Shown one piece after another: positions 1-8,231 of a stretch of 17,080 bases of DNA. Every line of letters starts with the position of its first letter. The stretch's first letter is position 1. The notes below the pieces were generated by a model that saw only the letters and a list, made by a program, of their open reading frames with translations, made no database searches and was not told the DNA's origin. The stretch spans positions 1-17,080 of the forward strand of contig JANBPK010001674.1 of assembly GCA_027579435.1 (NCBI GenBank), given 5' to 3'. The stretch comes from Candolleomyces eurysporus (taxonomy: Eukaryota > Basidiomycota > Agaricomycetes > Agaricales > Psathyrellaceae). Both the position numbers and the translations under genes were made by a program.

Positions 1-1
1 A

Positions 2-3000
2 ATCACAGGGGATCCTTTAGCGGATATGCCGAAGCTCCCTACCCACCCACCTGACTTTGTACCTACTGGTCGCTATACTGAAGAAAGGAAGATTGCGATG
101 GACAAGCTGCACAAAGGGACTTTCCTTTGGCCAGAAGAAAGGAAGCTACTTCATCACTTTGTAGGAGTTCATAACGAGGCGTTTGCATGGGATGACACAG
201 AAAGAGGCAGTTTTAAATCGGAATACTTCCCTCCAATTGTTATTCCCACTGTAGCCCACGTTCCATGGGTTCTGAAGAATCGTCCGGTACCTCCTGGACT
301 GTATGACAGGATCTGCAGCTTGATTAAACAGAAGATCGATGCAGGAGTATATGAACCATCCAATTCATCGTATAGATCGAGATGGTTTTGCGTTCTGAAG
401 AAAGATGGAGAAAGTTTGAGGATAGTTCATAGTTTGGAACCGCTGAACAAGGTTACCATTGCGCATTCGGGTGTGCCCCCTGCTACAGAAGACTTAGCTG
501 CCAAGTTTGCAGGAAGAGCATGTGGAGGTTGCTTAGATTTGTACGTTGGATATGACGAACGACTTCTGGCGCCTGAGTCTCAGGATTTGACAACTTTTCA
601 GACTCCCTTTGGGGCGATGAGACTTGTAACATTACCAATGGGTTGGACGAATTCAGTACCAATTTTCCATGACGATGTCACCTACATTTTGCAGGAGGAG
701 ATACCTGAAGTGACTTGGCCCTTTGTAGACGATGTGCCAATTGGGGGACCTAGAACAAGGTACCAATCGAAGGATGGGACGTATGAGACTATACCTGAGA
801 ACCCCGGAATACGTAGATTCGTCTGGGAACACTTTCAGAATGTGAACAGAGTGGTTCAGAGGATGAAGTACTGCGGAGGAACGTTCTCAGGAAAGAAGTC
901 TATTATTTGCGCTGAAGAATTTGTGGTTGTGGGACACTTGTGTACATTTGAAGGGAGGAAGCCTTTGCCTGATCGAGTTTCGGTGATTGAGCGTTGGGGT
1001 CCATGTCATTCGGTTTCCGACGTTCGATCGTTCTTAGGAACTGTTGGGACGTTCAGAATTTTTATTCAGAACTACACTAAGCGAGCTGAACCGATTCAGA
1101 AGTTGACTCGTAAAGAGGCACCCTTTAAGTGGGGAGAGGAACAAGATATAGCGATGGAGGATTTGAAGAAGGCAGTTAGGGAAGCCCCTTGTCTTCGTTC
1201 ATTAGACTATGACATCGATACCGAAATAAAGTTGTCGGTTGATACATCTTACATCGCTATCGGGTGGTACATAAGTCAAGAGGATGCAGAGATTGCAAAT
1301 AAGTGGTGGTATGCCAGATTCGGAAGCACCTTGCTCTCTCCTCGAGAAGCTAGGTACTCTCAACCAAAACGAGAATTGTTCGGGTTGATGAGAGCTCTGG
1401 ACGAAAATAAGTACTGGCTGATTGGTTGTAGACGTTTGGTGGTCGAAACCGATGCGCAGTACATCAAGGGCATGCTGAACCACCCTGAAGAAGGTCCTAA
1501 TGCTACTATCAATCGCTGGATTGAAGCCATCCTAATGTACCATTTCGAGTTAAGGCATGTTGCTGGCAAGACTTTTGCAGCAGACGGTCTTTCTAGACGA
1601 GTTAAACAACCTGGAGATCCAGATTCGGAACCTTGGGATCATTCTCACGAAGACCATGATGGTCTGAAGGGATATGCTCAGCCAAATGAGGAGGATCCAG
1701 AACCTTTGGACTTTGAGGAATTCAAAAGAGAGATTGACACGAGAGGTGGTTACATGATGGCTGAGACTGAGCTTTCGGTGGAGCTTCTGGATGAAAGGAT
1801 GCGGCTAGAGACCGAGATTGAAGCGCTGACTTTCATGGACAGGCAGGTTCATGGCAGCACTGCAGTTCAGAAGCAACTTGTAAACGTGGAAGTGCTTCCG
1901 AACTCAGAATTGAAAGATGACCCCGAAGTAAAAATGGAGTATGATGAGGAAAGGAGGACTGATTGGGCGAAGAAGTTTGATGATCGCCTTCCGAAGATTA
2001 AACGATGGTTGCAAGGACCTTTATCTCGACCTGAGGGCATAGACCCAAAGGATTTCGGAAAATGGGTGCGAGAGTGTAGCCATTTCTTCGAGAAGGACGA
2101 CAAATTGTATCGTCGACAAGGAAAGTTTCCTCAGATCGTAGTTCAGAAGCAGCACCGAATGTACATGATGCGGGCAGCACATGATTCCTTGGGACATAGA
2201 GGAGCATGGGCAACTACCCAGTTCCTTACTAAGAGGTTCTGGTGGCCTGACCTAGAAGGGGACGTCGCTTGGTACTGTAAAACTTGCCATGTTTGTCAGT
2301 TACGAACCAAGATGCTTCTGAAGATACCCCCGAAAGTTACGGAGACACCGTCCATATTTCAGGTATTGCATGCTGATGTTATGCATATGAGGCCGGCAAG
2401 CAACGGTTGCAAGTACATTGTGCATGGCAGGTGCGCTCTGACGAGTTGGGCAGAGGGAAAACCGCTTCGGGAGGATAATGGTGCGTCCATTGGAGCTTGG
2501 CTCCTGGATATCATAACTCGGTGGGGTTGTATGCGTGAAGTTGTGACTGATAACGGTCCCTCGTTCGAGAAGGCGACGGCGTGGCTTCAGAAGAAGTACG
2601 GAATCAAGGGAATAAAGATTTCTCCTTATAACTCTCAAGCAAATGGGAGAGTGGAGAGACCACACTATGATATCCGGGACATGCTGTTCAAAGCAACAGG
2701 AGGGAAGACGCATCAGTGGTTCTGGTACTTTCCGCATGTGTTGTGGGCAGACAGAATTACAGCACGAAAACGCTTCGGAGTTTCACCATTCTTCATTTTA
2801 ACCGGTGCTGAACCTGTGGTTCCATTGGACATACAGGAAGCAACTTGGTTGGTAGAACCACCGAGCGGTCCTTTGACTACTGCGGAACTGATCGGTCAGA
2901 GAGCAAAGGCGCTGGCAAAGCATAGGGACTTAGTCGAAGAGATGCGGAAGCGAGTTGATAAGGAGAAGAGAGAAAGGGTTGCGAAATATGAGGAAGATAA

Positions 3001-3373
3001 CGCTGCGACCATTAAGGACTATTGCTTCCGAAGAGGTGATTTGGTCCTGATGAGAAATACAGCTATCGAGAAAAGCCTGAATAAGAAGATGAAGTCGAGG
3101 TATCTTGGTCCTCTAGTTGTGGTGTCAAGAAATAAAGGAGGAGCATATATTCTGGCAGAATTGGACGGTACGGTGCTTCAGTGGCCGGCTGCTGCGTTCA
3201 GAGTCATCCCCTACCACGCTAGGAAGAAGATAGACCTCCCACCCAACATCCACGAATTCGTTGACATCTCATCTAAAGCTTTAGGCGAAATGAGGGATTC
3301 TTCGGAAGAAGGGAATATTGAAGATATTGCGTTCCGAGGCATGCCTGACACGTCTAGAGTTATGAGTGATTAG
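2..3373 (+). CDS. pol: Pol polyprotein, 5'-truncated (reverse transcriptase, RNase H, integrase)
   Basis: Copies element RNA into DNA and integrates it. The frame is already open at base 2 (ITGDPLADMPK, matching IKGDPLADMPK in the other copy), so the Met at 26 is internal and the gene is cut by the window edge. RT motifs include LKKDGESLRIV, TPFGAMRLVTLPMGWTN and the catalytic box FVDD at 722-733, where many families have YxDD. RNase H ends near HVAGKTFAADGLSRR. The integrase zinc finger is H-X4-H-X29-C-X2-C at 2180-2296. The integrase acidic triad is Asp at 2375, Asp at 2549 and Glu at 2654, with 34 residues between the last two. A GPF/Y-like segment (KMKSRYLGPLVVVSR) follows. It has about 14 amino-acid differences from the other copy and no stop. 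Confidence 0.93.
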   Translation: MTGDPLADMPKLPTHPPDFVPTGRYTEERKIAMDKLHKGTFLWPEERKLLHHFVGVHNEAFAWDDTERGSFKSEYFPPIVIPTVAHVPWVLKNRPVPPGLYDRICSLIKQKIDAGVYEPSNSSYRSRWFCVLKKDGESLRIVHSLEPLNKVTIAHSGVPPATEDLAAKFAGRACGGCLDLYVGYDERLLAPESQDLTTFQTPFGAMRLVTLPMGWTNSVPIFHDDVTYILQEEIPEVTWPFVDDVPIGGPRTRYQSKDGTYETIPENPGIRRFVWEHFQNVNRVVQRMKYCGGTFSGKKSIICAEEFVVVGHLCTFEGRKPLPDRVSVIERWGPCHSVSDVRSFLGTVGTFRIFIQNYTKRAEPIQKLTRKEAPFKWGEEQDIAMEDLKKAVREAPCLRSLDYDIDTEIKLSVDTSYIAIGWYISQEDAEIANKWWYARFGSTLLSPREARYSQPKRELFGLMRALDENKYWLIGCRRLVVETDAQYIKGMLNHPEEGPNATINRWIEAILMYHFELRHVAGKTFAADGLSRRVKQPGDPDSEPWDHSHEDHDGLKGYAQPNEEDPEPLDFEEFKREIDTRGGYMMAETELSVELLDERMRLETEIEALTFMDRQVHGSTAVQKQLVNVEVLPNSELKDDPEVKMEYDEERRTDWAKKFDDRLPKIKRWLQGPLSRPEGIDPKDFGKWVRECSHFFEKDDKLYRRQGKFPQIVVQKQHRMYMMRAAHDSLGHRGAWATTQFLTKRFWWPDLEGDVAWYCKTCHVCQLRTKMLLKIPPKVTETPSIFQVLHADVMHMRPASNGCKYIVHGRCALTSWAEGKPLREDNGASIGAWLLDIITRWGCMREVVTDNGPSFEKATAWLQKKYGIKGIKISPYNSQANGRVERPHYDIRDMLFKATGGKTHQWFWYFPHVLWADRITARKRFGVSPFFILTGAEPVVPLDIQEATWLVEPPSGPLTTAELIGQRAKALAKHRDLVEEMRKRVDKEKRERVAKYEEDNAATIKDYCFRRGDLVLMRNTAIEKSLNKKMKSRYLGPLVVVSRNKGGAYILAELDGTVLQWPAAAFRVIPYHARKKIDLPPNIHEFVDISSKALGEMRDSSEEGNIEDIAFRGMPDTSRVMSD

Positions 3374-3413
3374 GGATTGCTGGGGACAGCAAATTTTAAG
3401 TCGGGGGGAGGAG
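3368..3413 (+). promoter_or_regulatory. Hairpin plus polypurine tract just after pol (internal PPT)
   Basis: Directly after the pol stop, TTGCTG (3377-3382) and CAGCAA (3387-3392) form a 6-bp stem around a GGGA loop. Five bases later comes aagtcggggggaggag (3398-3413), a purine run of the kind that primes plus-strand DNA synthesis in retroelements. No LTR follows it here. A near copy lies directly before the LTR at 8186-8231, so this one is either a second (central-type) plus-strand primer or the remnant of the ancestral 3' end. Confidence 0.6.
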
Positions 3414-3673
3414 TTGGCCAAGTATAGATACTCAGCCAGAAAATTCGGACTTTACCAGTGATTTCAGCCTTCTAGGCACAGAAAAGCTTAAAAACAGAGG
3501 ATGTGGGTTTTAAAAAGATGGTAGACTTAGGAGAGTACGAAAGCATTACAAGTGGTCAATGCAGAAGTAGCTACTGTTTTCCGTATTAATAAAGGGAGCA
3601 GTGGAGAAGATGAAAGAGAAGACTAGGGCGAAAGTCCGAACGAACAAAAGACTAGGAGGCTACTTCTGAAGAA
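3414..3673. other. Post-pol untranslated tail, convergent 3' region
   Basis: No coding frame is supported in these 260 bases. An AATAAA hexamer on the plus strand at 3588-3593 could serve as a poly(A) signal for sense transcripts ending after pol. The minus-strand gene at 3674-4950 ends on the far side, so sense pol and this gene are tail to tail. The stretch is conserved in the second copy (16834-17080) with only scattered changes and one 2-base indel. Confidence 0.55.
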
Positions 3674-4950
3674 CTAAAGCTCGAAGCCGGGCGCAAGAGG
3701 AATGACCTCAGGAGCTTCGACAACAGGCTTCGGAACGGTGCAGAAGGAAGCGAGAGAGGCCTTCAAGGAAGCATACTCGTTATTGAGCATCTCCCAATGA
3801 CCAGTGAACAAATGAATCTTGTGGATGACGGAAATCATCTCCAAACGAACGGTGCCAAGAGCCCGGCGGATAGATTCTTCGTTTTCCGCGCGATCGGTGA
3901 AGTTGGTGATCGCGGAATGCGCCTTGCTGAGTACCAAGTTGATGAACTCGTTGGAGATGGCACGGTCGTCGACTAAAGATGATTCAGAACGAGTTAAGAA
4001 GAGCGGAAGGAACAGAAACGTACTAAAATCCAAAAGCCCTCCATCAGGGAACAGACGGTGAGCGGTACGGGCTGCACTAGAGTTGGTGGAAGACGAAGGC
4101 GTTTCTTTATCAGCCCGGGCACGCTTAGAAGCCAGAGCCATGGACCTGAAGAACGCAGGAGAACCGGTGTCGATGCCAGGGACAGAAGAATAGTCCATCC
4201 TCTGAGTAGAAGGCGGGGCAGAAGCACGGTTGGCAGCCTTCCCCTGAAGAAAAGAAGCTTCAGAATCAATTCTAACGGGTTGGAGACAAAGGCCGTACCT
4301 TGCCGCGACCTCGGGTAGCAACTGGCTCGGACATGGTCACGTCTTCATCCACAACTAAGACTTCCGAAGCAGGAACAGGAGCGCCAGAAGTAGTAGCATG
4401 AGAGGCGTCTAAAAGAAGAGTTCAGAAGGAGTTGAGAAGAAGGAGGAAGACCGACTAGAAGTAGTGGAATCACGACGAGCGCGACTAGCTTCGACCTTCA
4501 GCTCAGCCGCCAGGGCGAACAGTTTGCTGGCAGACTCTTCGGCAAAGCCCAGTTGATGCTCCAAAGCCCAGGTTTTGTGGGTAAGAACAATGGCGGAGGC
4601 CTTCCGAACGAGCTTGACAAAGTTGGGAACGTTCCGAAGGATCTCAATATGAGCAGCGTCGTAATCCTTAAGGCCAAGAGTTCTCAGAGAACGGCAGGAG
4701 AGGGAGAAAGAAGGGGAAAACGTACCGCGAAAGGGAGCAAGACGGCACCGAGGGTAGAACTCATCCTCAGGCGCATTTTCGGAGGAACGGGTTTGCCAGC
4801 AGTAAGGAGGTCCATGATGGCGTTACGGTGATCGATGAGCTTGAGAGCCTCTTCCGAAACGATATCCAGCGTTCCGGGGCCATCTCTTTCGAAATTGGCA
4901 CGGACCGCAACAGGGTCAAGAGGCGGTTGGTTGTTGCGCTTAGGAGGCAT
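3674..4950 (-). CDS. Antisense cargo gene A, five exons, about 354 aa, unknown function
   Basis: I do not recognise the family. The best model is exons 4950-4726, 4666-4456, 4408-4299, 4243-4024 and 3972-3674, with introns of 59, 47, 55 and 51 nt. Donors are GTACGT, GTCGGT, GTACGG and GTACGT; acceptors are TTAAG, TTTAG, TTCAG and TTTAG. All phases agree, giving one frame of 1065 nt from ATG 4950 to TAG 3674. The protein starts MPPKRNNQPPLDP. It has a helical N-terminal part (to about residue 140), a Ser/Thr/Ala/Pro-rich middle with RGRGK and SKRARA basic patches, and a helical C-terminal part (about residues 260-340). No membrane segment is evident once introns are removed. A TATA box lies 66 nt upstream of the ATG. 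The 51-nt intron could also be read through in frame, and the GTCGGT donor is the least certain junction. A nuclear or structural role is only a guess. Confidence 0.7.
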
Positions 4951-5016
4951 GGAGATGTAAGAATAAGAGAGAGAAATGAGAGGAGGGTGAAGAAAGCGGA
5001 CTCCGAAGTGCCTGTC

Positions 5017-5023
5017 TTATATA
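5017..5023 (-). promoter_or_regulatory. TATA box of antisense gene A
   Basis: On the minus strand this reads TATATAA, 66 nt before the ATG at 4950. The bases between form a pyrimidine-rich leader (TTTCTTCACCCTCCTCTC), typical of fungal transcription starts. The second large antisense gene has the same TATA-to-ATG spacing, which supports both. Confidence 0.6.
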
Positions 5024-5121
5024 TGCAAAAATTAGGAGGACTTCGGAAGTCGGCCGACAAGTTCTGAATCGCCCATGGGAAACCGTTAGCGCTTTTGGGA
5101 GCCTTGATAGGACGATTAGCT

Positions 5122-5444
5122 CTAGAGGAGAGTATCAGTGGGCAACAGCGTGCTCAGACCAACCCTAAGACCATTTGGGGGAGCGGCTGACCTAGAAGGG
5201 AAAAGACACCGAGAGTTACCAAGCGAAGGCGCGCAGGCACTCACCAGTTGATAGACGAGCGGTTCGGAAGTCGAATGAACTCAGGAACAAGGCCTTGAGA
5301 TGGTTTGTCTTGGTTCGGAAGCACGATCGACCAACCGCGAGCACTGAGGAACTTAGCTGAACAAAGAAGAAAGCCTCAATTGACCCCTATTTTGGGCATG
5401 GAGACTTCACACTTTTGTGTTGGCCCGGAAAATAAAAAGTTCAT
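5122..5444 (-). CDS. Possible small antisense gene B, three exons, about 71 aa
   Basis: Proposed exons are 5444-5411, 5356-5245 and 5191-5122, with introns of 54 and 53 nt. The second intron is the convincing one: donor GTGAGT, acceptor TTCTAG, and open frames on both sides that join in phase. The middle exon reads like protein (ARGWSIVLPNQDKPSQGL...). The first exon is weaker, with donor GTGAAG and a start chosen because its phase fits. The final exon ends at TAG 5122; another possible donor at AATG|GTCTTA could extend the gene. A run of alternating TA lies about 45 nt upstream of the proposed start. No family is recognised. It could also be a relic of a longer gene. Confidence 0.35.
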
Positions 5445-5488
5445 TAAAAATACAGTGTGCTCTCGTAACTGCCAGGTAGTGTGAAAAG

Positions 5489-5497
5489 ATATATATA
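5489..5497 (-). promoter_or_regulatory. TATA-like run upstream of possible gene B
   Basis: The minus strand reads TATATATAT here, about 45 nt before the proposed ATG at 5444. An alternating TA run is also common in non-promoter DNA, so this supports gene B only weakly. Confidence 0.3.
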
Positions 5498-5930
5498 CAG
5501 GGGTCCCTACTCGTGATTCTGTTGTCGTATGTCTGCGGAAAGGTTCGGAGTCCGTAAAAGAGCGGATGATGAGAAAGAACGAAGCGGCCTCCAGTCCCGA
5601 GCGACAAGCTTGGTGATTAGTGGGTTCGGAAGGAAAAAGGGGTGTAAAGTAACCAGGAAGGAAGGTGATTCGGAAGGAGAGGAATAAGCTATATCAACAA
5701 GGCCACCAGGGGCATCCCACCTCAGCGTGTCCACACGCTTCCGAAGCTATGAGAGAGCCTTCGAGAGCTAGCGGAGGTGCTGTTGAACCCGCCCACTGCC
5801 CCGACGACCAAGACGATGCGTAACAAGAAAAGGAGAAAAGGAGCTGCGTGATATGTGCAAAGGGGGTGACGACAAGAGAAGAAGTGAGGAAGTAAAAGAG
5901 AGGCATCTGGCGTGACAAGGGGAAGGTTCC
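5498..5930. other. Spacer between antisense genes, no supported gene
   Basis: This follows the stop of antisense gene C and precedes the TATA-like run of gene B. Short open frames exist on the minus strand but have low-complexity, pyrimidine-driven translations and no good start or splice context. It is probably 3' UTR of gene C plus upstream region of gene B. Several TTCNGAA motifs occur (for example around 5625, 5669 and 5739). Confidence 0.5.
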
Positions 5931-7836
5931 TCAAGAATTGAAAAGAGACCCGAAGGTCGGAGGAGGTTCGAAGGTACCTGACCGAGGCGGGACGCCGAAA
6001 CCGAAGGGCAGGCTGGCCTGCTGCGAGCCCGTAGGTGTCACCGATCCCTGGTACTCCGGAGGATCTTGACCGGCAAGAGCTGCGGCACCTTCAGGAAGAG
6101 GAAGTGAAAGAGGTGGAGAGTCAGGACGACCCGAGGCCACCTGGAAATAAGATGGAAGAGGCGCGACGGCACACATTTGTTCGTAGATGGCGCCAGGATG
6201 CTGCTGAATTAAGGCGCGAAGGGTGTCGAGGTCCACCATCTCGTCGACGAAGGGATCGTTGTTGTGCTTCAGGGTTTGCAGATACGAAGAAAGNAAAGCG
6301 ACGGGTGGACTCCACGCGAGTAGCTTGATGGTTGACGAGGGCGGTGAGGTCACGGAGATGTCGCCACTCTTGTGAAAGTCGATCGTAGAGGCAGTTGACG
6401 TCTTCGGAAGAACGGCATAAGTCTTCGGAAGCGAAAGGAGTGACAAAAGACTTACAAGCGGTGGAGCAAGGACCCTGCACCAAGTCCCAGAAGCCCCGAA
6501 GATGGTCGTGCAGCGGCGTGTCGTCGCGGTGACGTTGGAAGGAACAGGCGGAATGAGCTTGCTGGCAGGGAGCGCATTTGCGCGAATTGCCGTCGTAGGG
6601 AATACAAGCGAGCGGGTTTTCCATGCACGCCCGGTTCCGGCAAGGCATGNCGAGGCTACCAAAAGAGTTCGTCAGCGGCCGAAACAATAATGAAGGTTCA
6701 GAAGCTGACTTACCAAGGCTGTAGAGGTGTTCACGGAAGTTAGCTTCAGAGCGGCTTCAGGGTCGGTGAGGAGCGCGGATTTGGGCGCGATGATGCTATA
6801 GATGGAGGCCGCGGATGATGGGAGAGTCTGAAAAGCGGGAGCCAGGGCGGAATCGTTCGTTGGGCTAGAGATAGGCAGGGAAGGCAAGAGGGCGTCCTTG
6901 GATGAGGAACCAGCCGCACCGGTTGGAGCAGCCTTTTTGGCCCCTTTGGGAGCCGACGGACGAGGCTTAGGCTTGGCGGCGGGCTTCTTCGATGTTTTGG
7001 GGTCGTGATCGGACAGGACGATAGGTTCAGGGGAAGGAGATAACACTACTCGAGAACGAGCAGGAGAGCGAAGGCGGCTTCGTTTGGCCTATATAAAAAG
7101 GGGTGGGTGAGCGAGAAGTGGTTCCGAAGGAGATTAAATGTACCTTGGACGATTCAGCGCCCTTTTCCACTTTGATAGGCGGCGAGTCATCGCGGGGGCG
7201 CTTGGCCTTAGCGGGGGCCTTCGGAACTAGTTTAATGGCCGGGTCGATAATAGGAAGGTCAACCCTGAGGGTGGAAGAAACCCCAGATAGGAAATAGAGG
7301 AGCGTACCAGCCGATTTCTTAGAAGGACCTGCCTTCGCTAGAGTCGCAATTTCGGGGGCATCTTCATCATCGAGTTCGTCTTCCTCATCTTCCGAATCGG
7401 TCTTATAGGCAATTTGGGCGCGGATACGGTGCTCCTCCCATGAGGAAGGGAGCGTAGAAAGCGAGACAAGGGAGCGAGGGCGTTTTGCGACAATTTCTTC
7501 GAAAATGGCTCGCTGGCGTCTGGAAACCTTTAAGATGTCGAGGACGTGGGGGTGTTTTGCGACAACGTGCGCCACCCAAGCACGGAATTGATTGACAATA
7601 GGGTAGTCCCGAAGGACGAAATTTTCTCCCTCTTCGAGAGCGAACTAAGGAGGAATGAAGAACAATGCGGAGAAGACTGAGAAATAACGCACGAAGAGAG
7701 GCAGGACCGGTGCCAGAAAAGCGAGGGCGCTGGTAGGCTCCTCTGGCTGGACGCCTTTCTTCCACTTAAGTTGGTGGGAGAATATGTCGTGGATGGACAC
7801 AAAGATGTCCTTAGTCTCGAGCGGTGCGATACCCAT
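5931..7836 (-). CDS. Antisense cargo gene C, multi-exon, about 562 aa, Zn2Cys6-like cysteine cluster
   Basis: The model is exons 7836-7693, 7644-7144, 7088-6714, 6655-6456 and 6401-5931, with introns of 48, 55, 58 and 54 nt. The third (GTAAGT, branch CTGAC, TAG) is textbook; the fourth (GTAAGT...AAG) could be read through in frame. The first three junctions are phase 0 and the fourth phase 1. Two lone N bases, 6650 and 6294, shift the frame; leaving both out gives one open frame to TGA 5931. The start at 7836 has CACCATGG context. Residues 131-146 are strongly acidic. Residues 190-199 are basic and are followed by IKVE, a sumoylation-type motif. Residues 216-270 are rich in Lys, Arg and Pro. 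Residues 345-377 carry C-X4-C-X6-C-X9-C-X2-C-X6-C. The C-terminus is Pro/Gly-rich. Except for the first spacing (X4, not X2) the cluster fits the fungal Zn2Cys6 DNA-binding pattern. A nuclear regulator is plausible; the family is not recognised. Confidence 0.68.
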
Positions 7837-7900
7837 GGTGAATAGGAGGACGAAAGAAAGAAAGGAGGAACTGGGGAATTTAGAGTCAGCCAGCAACGGT

Positions 7901-7907
7901 TTATATA
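7901..7907 (-). promoter_or_regulatory. TATA box of antisense gene C
   Basis: The minus strand reads TATATAA 64 nt before the ATG at 7836, with a pyrimidine-rich leader between. Spacing and leader match those of antisense gene A. Confidence 0.6.
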
Positions 7908-8185
7908 CTCGTAAAAATTTCCAGAACCTTCTGGAGTGCCAGGGTCAGGTGGGATGACCAACCACATTTAAATGTGTCTGGGTATTCCAAAGAGGAGAGA
8001 GATAAAGTTCACGGTTTGACGGCTACACGTAAAAACTGTCATTCCAAGTCGATTTGATGTCAAAGTGGCGCGCCTGCTAAAATAGGAAATCTTAGGGTGA
8101 TCCGGCGTCTCGGGTGAACAGTGAGGCGCCAGTTGCGCCACAAGTTATGGAGGAGATGAAATAAGCTGGAAGCGGACCGGTGTCA
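7908..8185. other. Spacer between antisense gene C promoter and the LTR-proximal PPT module
   Basis: No coding frame is supported. It would hold upstream control sequence for antisense gene C and 3' untranslated sequence of the sense genomic RNA. GTGGCGC at 8065-8071 and GCGCCAC at 8135-8141 are complementary and could form a long-loop stem, but 7 bp across 63 nt is weak evidence. Confidence 0.45.
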
Positions 8186-8231
8186 GTTAGGAATTCACTG
8201 AGGACAGTGAAAATCTTAAGTCGGGGGGAGA
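8186..8231 (+). promoter_or_regulatory. Hairpin plus polypurine tract directly before the LTR
   Basis: TTCACTG (8194-8200) and CAGTGAA (8205-8211) form a 7-bp stem with an AGGA loop. The purine run aagtcggggggaga follows (8218-8231), and the LTR begins at the next base. The position is where the plus-strand primer of an LTR retroelement must lie. The module, from TTAGGAATT onward, is a diverged copy of the one after pol (3371 and 16794 onward). Confidence 0.75.

Larger units (their letters stand above)
1..3655 (+). repeat. Direct repeat copy 1 (pol 3' part plus post-pol tail)
   Basis: Matches 13424-17080 colinearly at an offset of 13423, changing to 13425 after a 2-base difference in the tail (gtatagatac against gtatagatatac). 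There is no indel in the 3.35 kb coding part. I count by eye about 65 base differences in it, most at third codon positions. They are clustered in the first 400 bases and again after about 2240. Confidence 0.95.

Noticed and set aside
1202..2737. Minus-strand open frames inside pol (and the same ones at 14625-16160)
   Set aside because: They are shadows of a strongly supported coding frame and lack starts, splice sites or domains. They recur only because pol is repeated.
6095..6155. Another intron near the end of antisense gene C (CAG|GTGGCC ... CTGAAG)
   Set aside because: Splicing gives an early stop; the unspliced frame continues through a coherent Pro/Gly-rich tail.
7261..7305. Extra 43-nt intron in antisense gene C (GTACGC ... 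CTCAG)
   Set aside because: Removing it shifts the frame and meets a stop within about 15 codons, whereas the unspliced sequence stays open.
8065..8141. Inverted repeat GTGGCGC/GCGCCAC as a structural element or attachment site
   Set aside because: A 7-bp stem with a 63-nt loop is expected by chance in GC-rich sequence of this length.
3411..8231. An envelope-like gene between pol and the 3' LTR
   Set aside because: No plus-strand frame of useful length exists there, and no signal peptide or transmembrane protein is encoded; the region codes on the minus strand.
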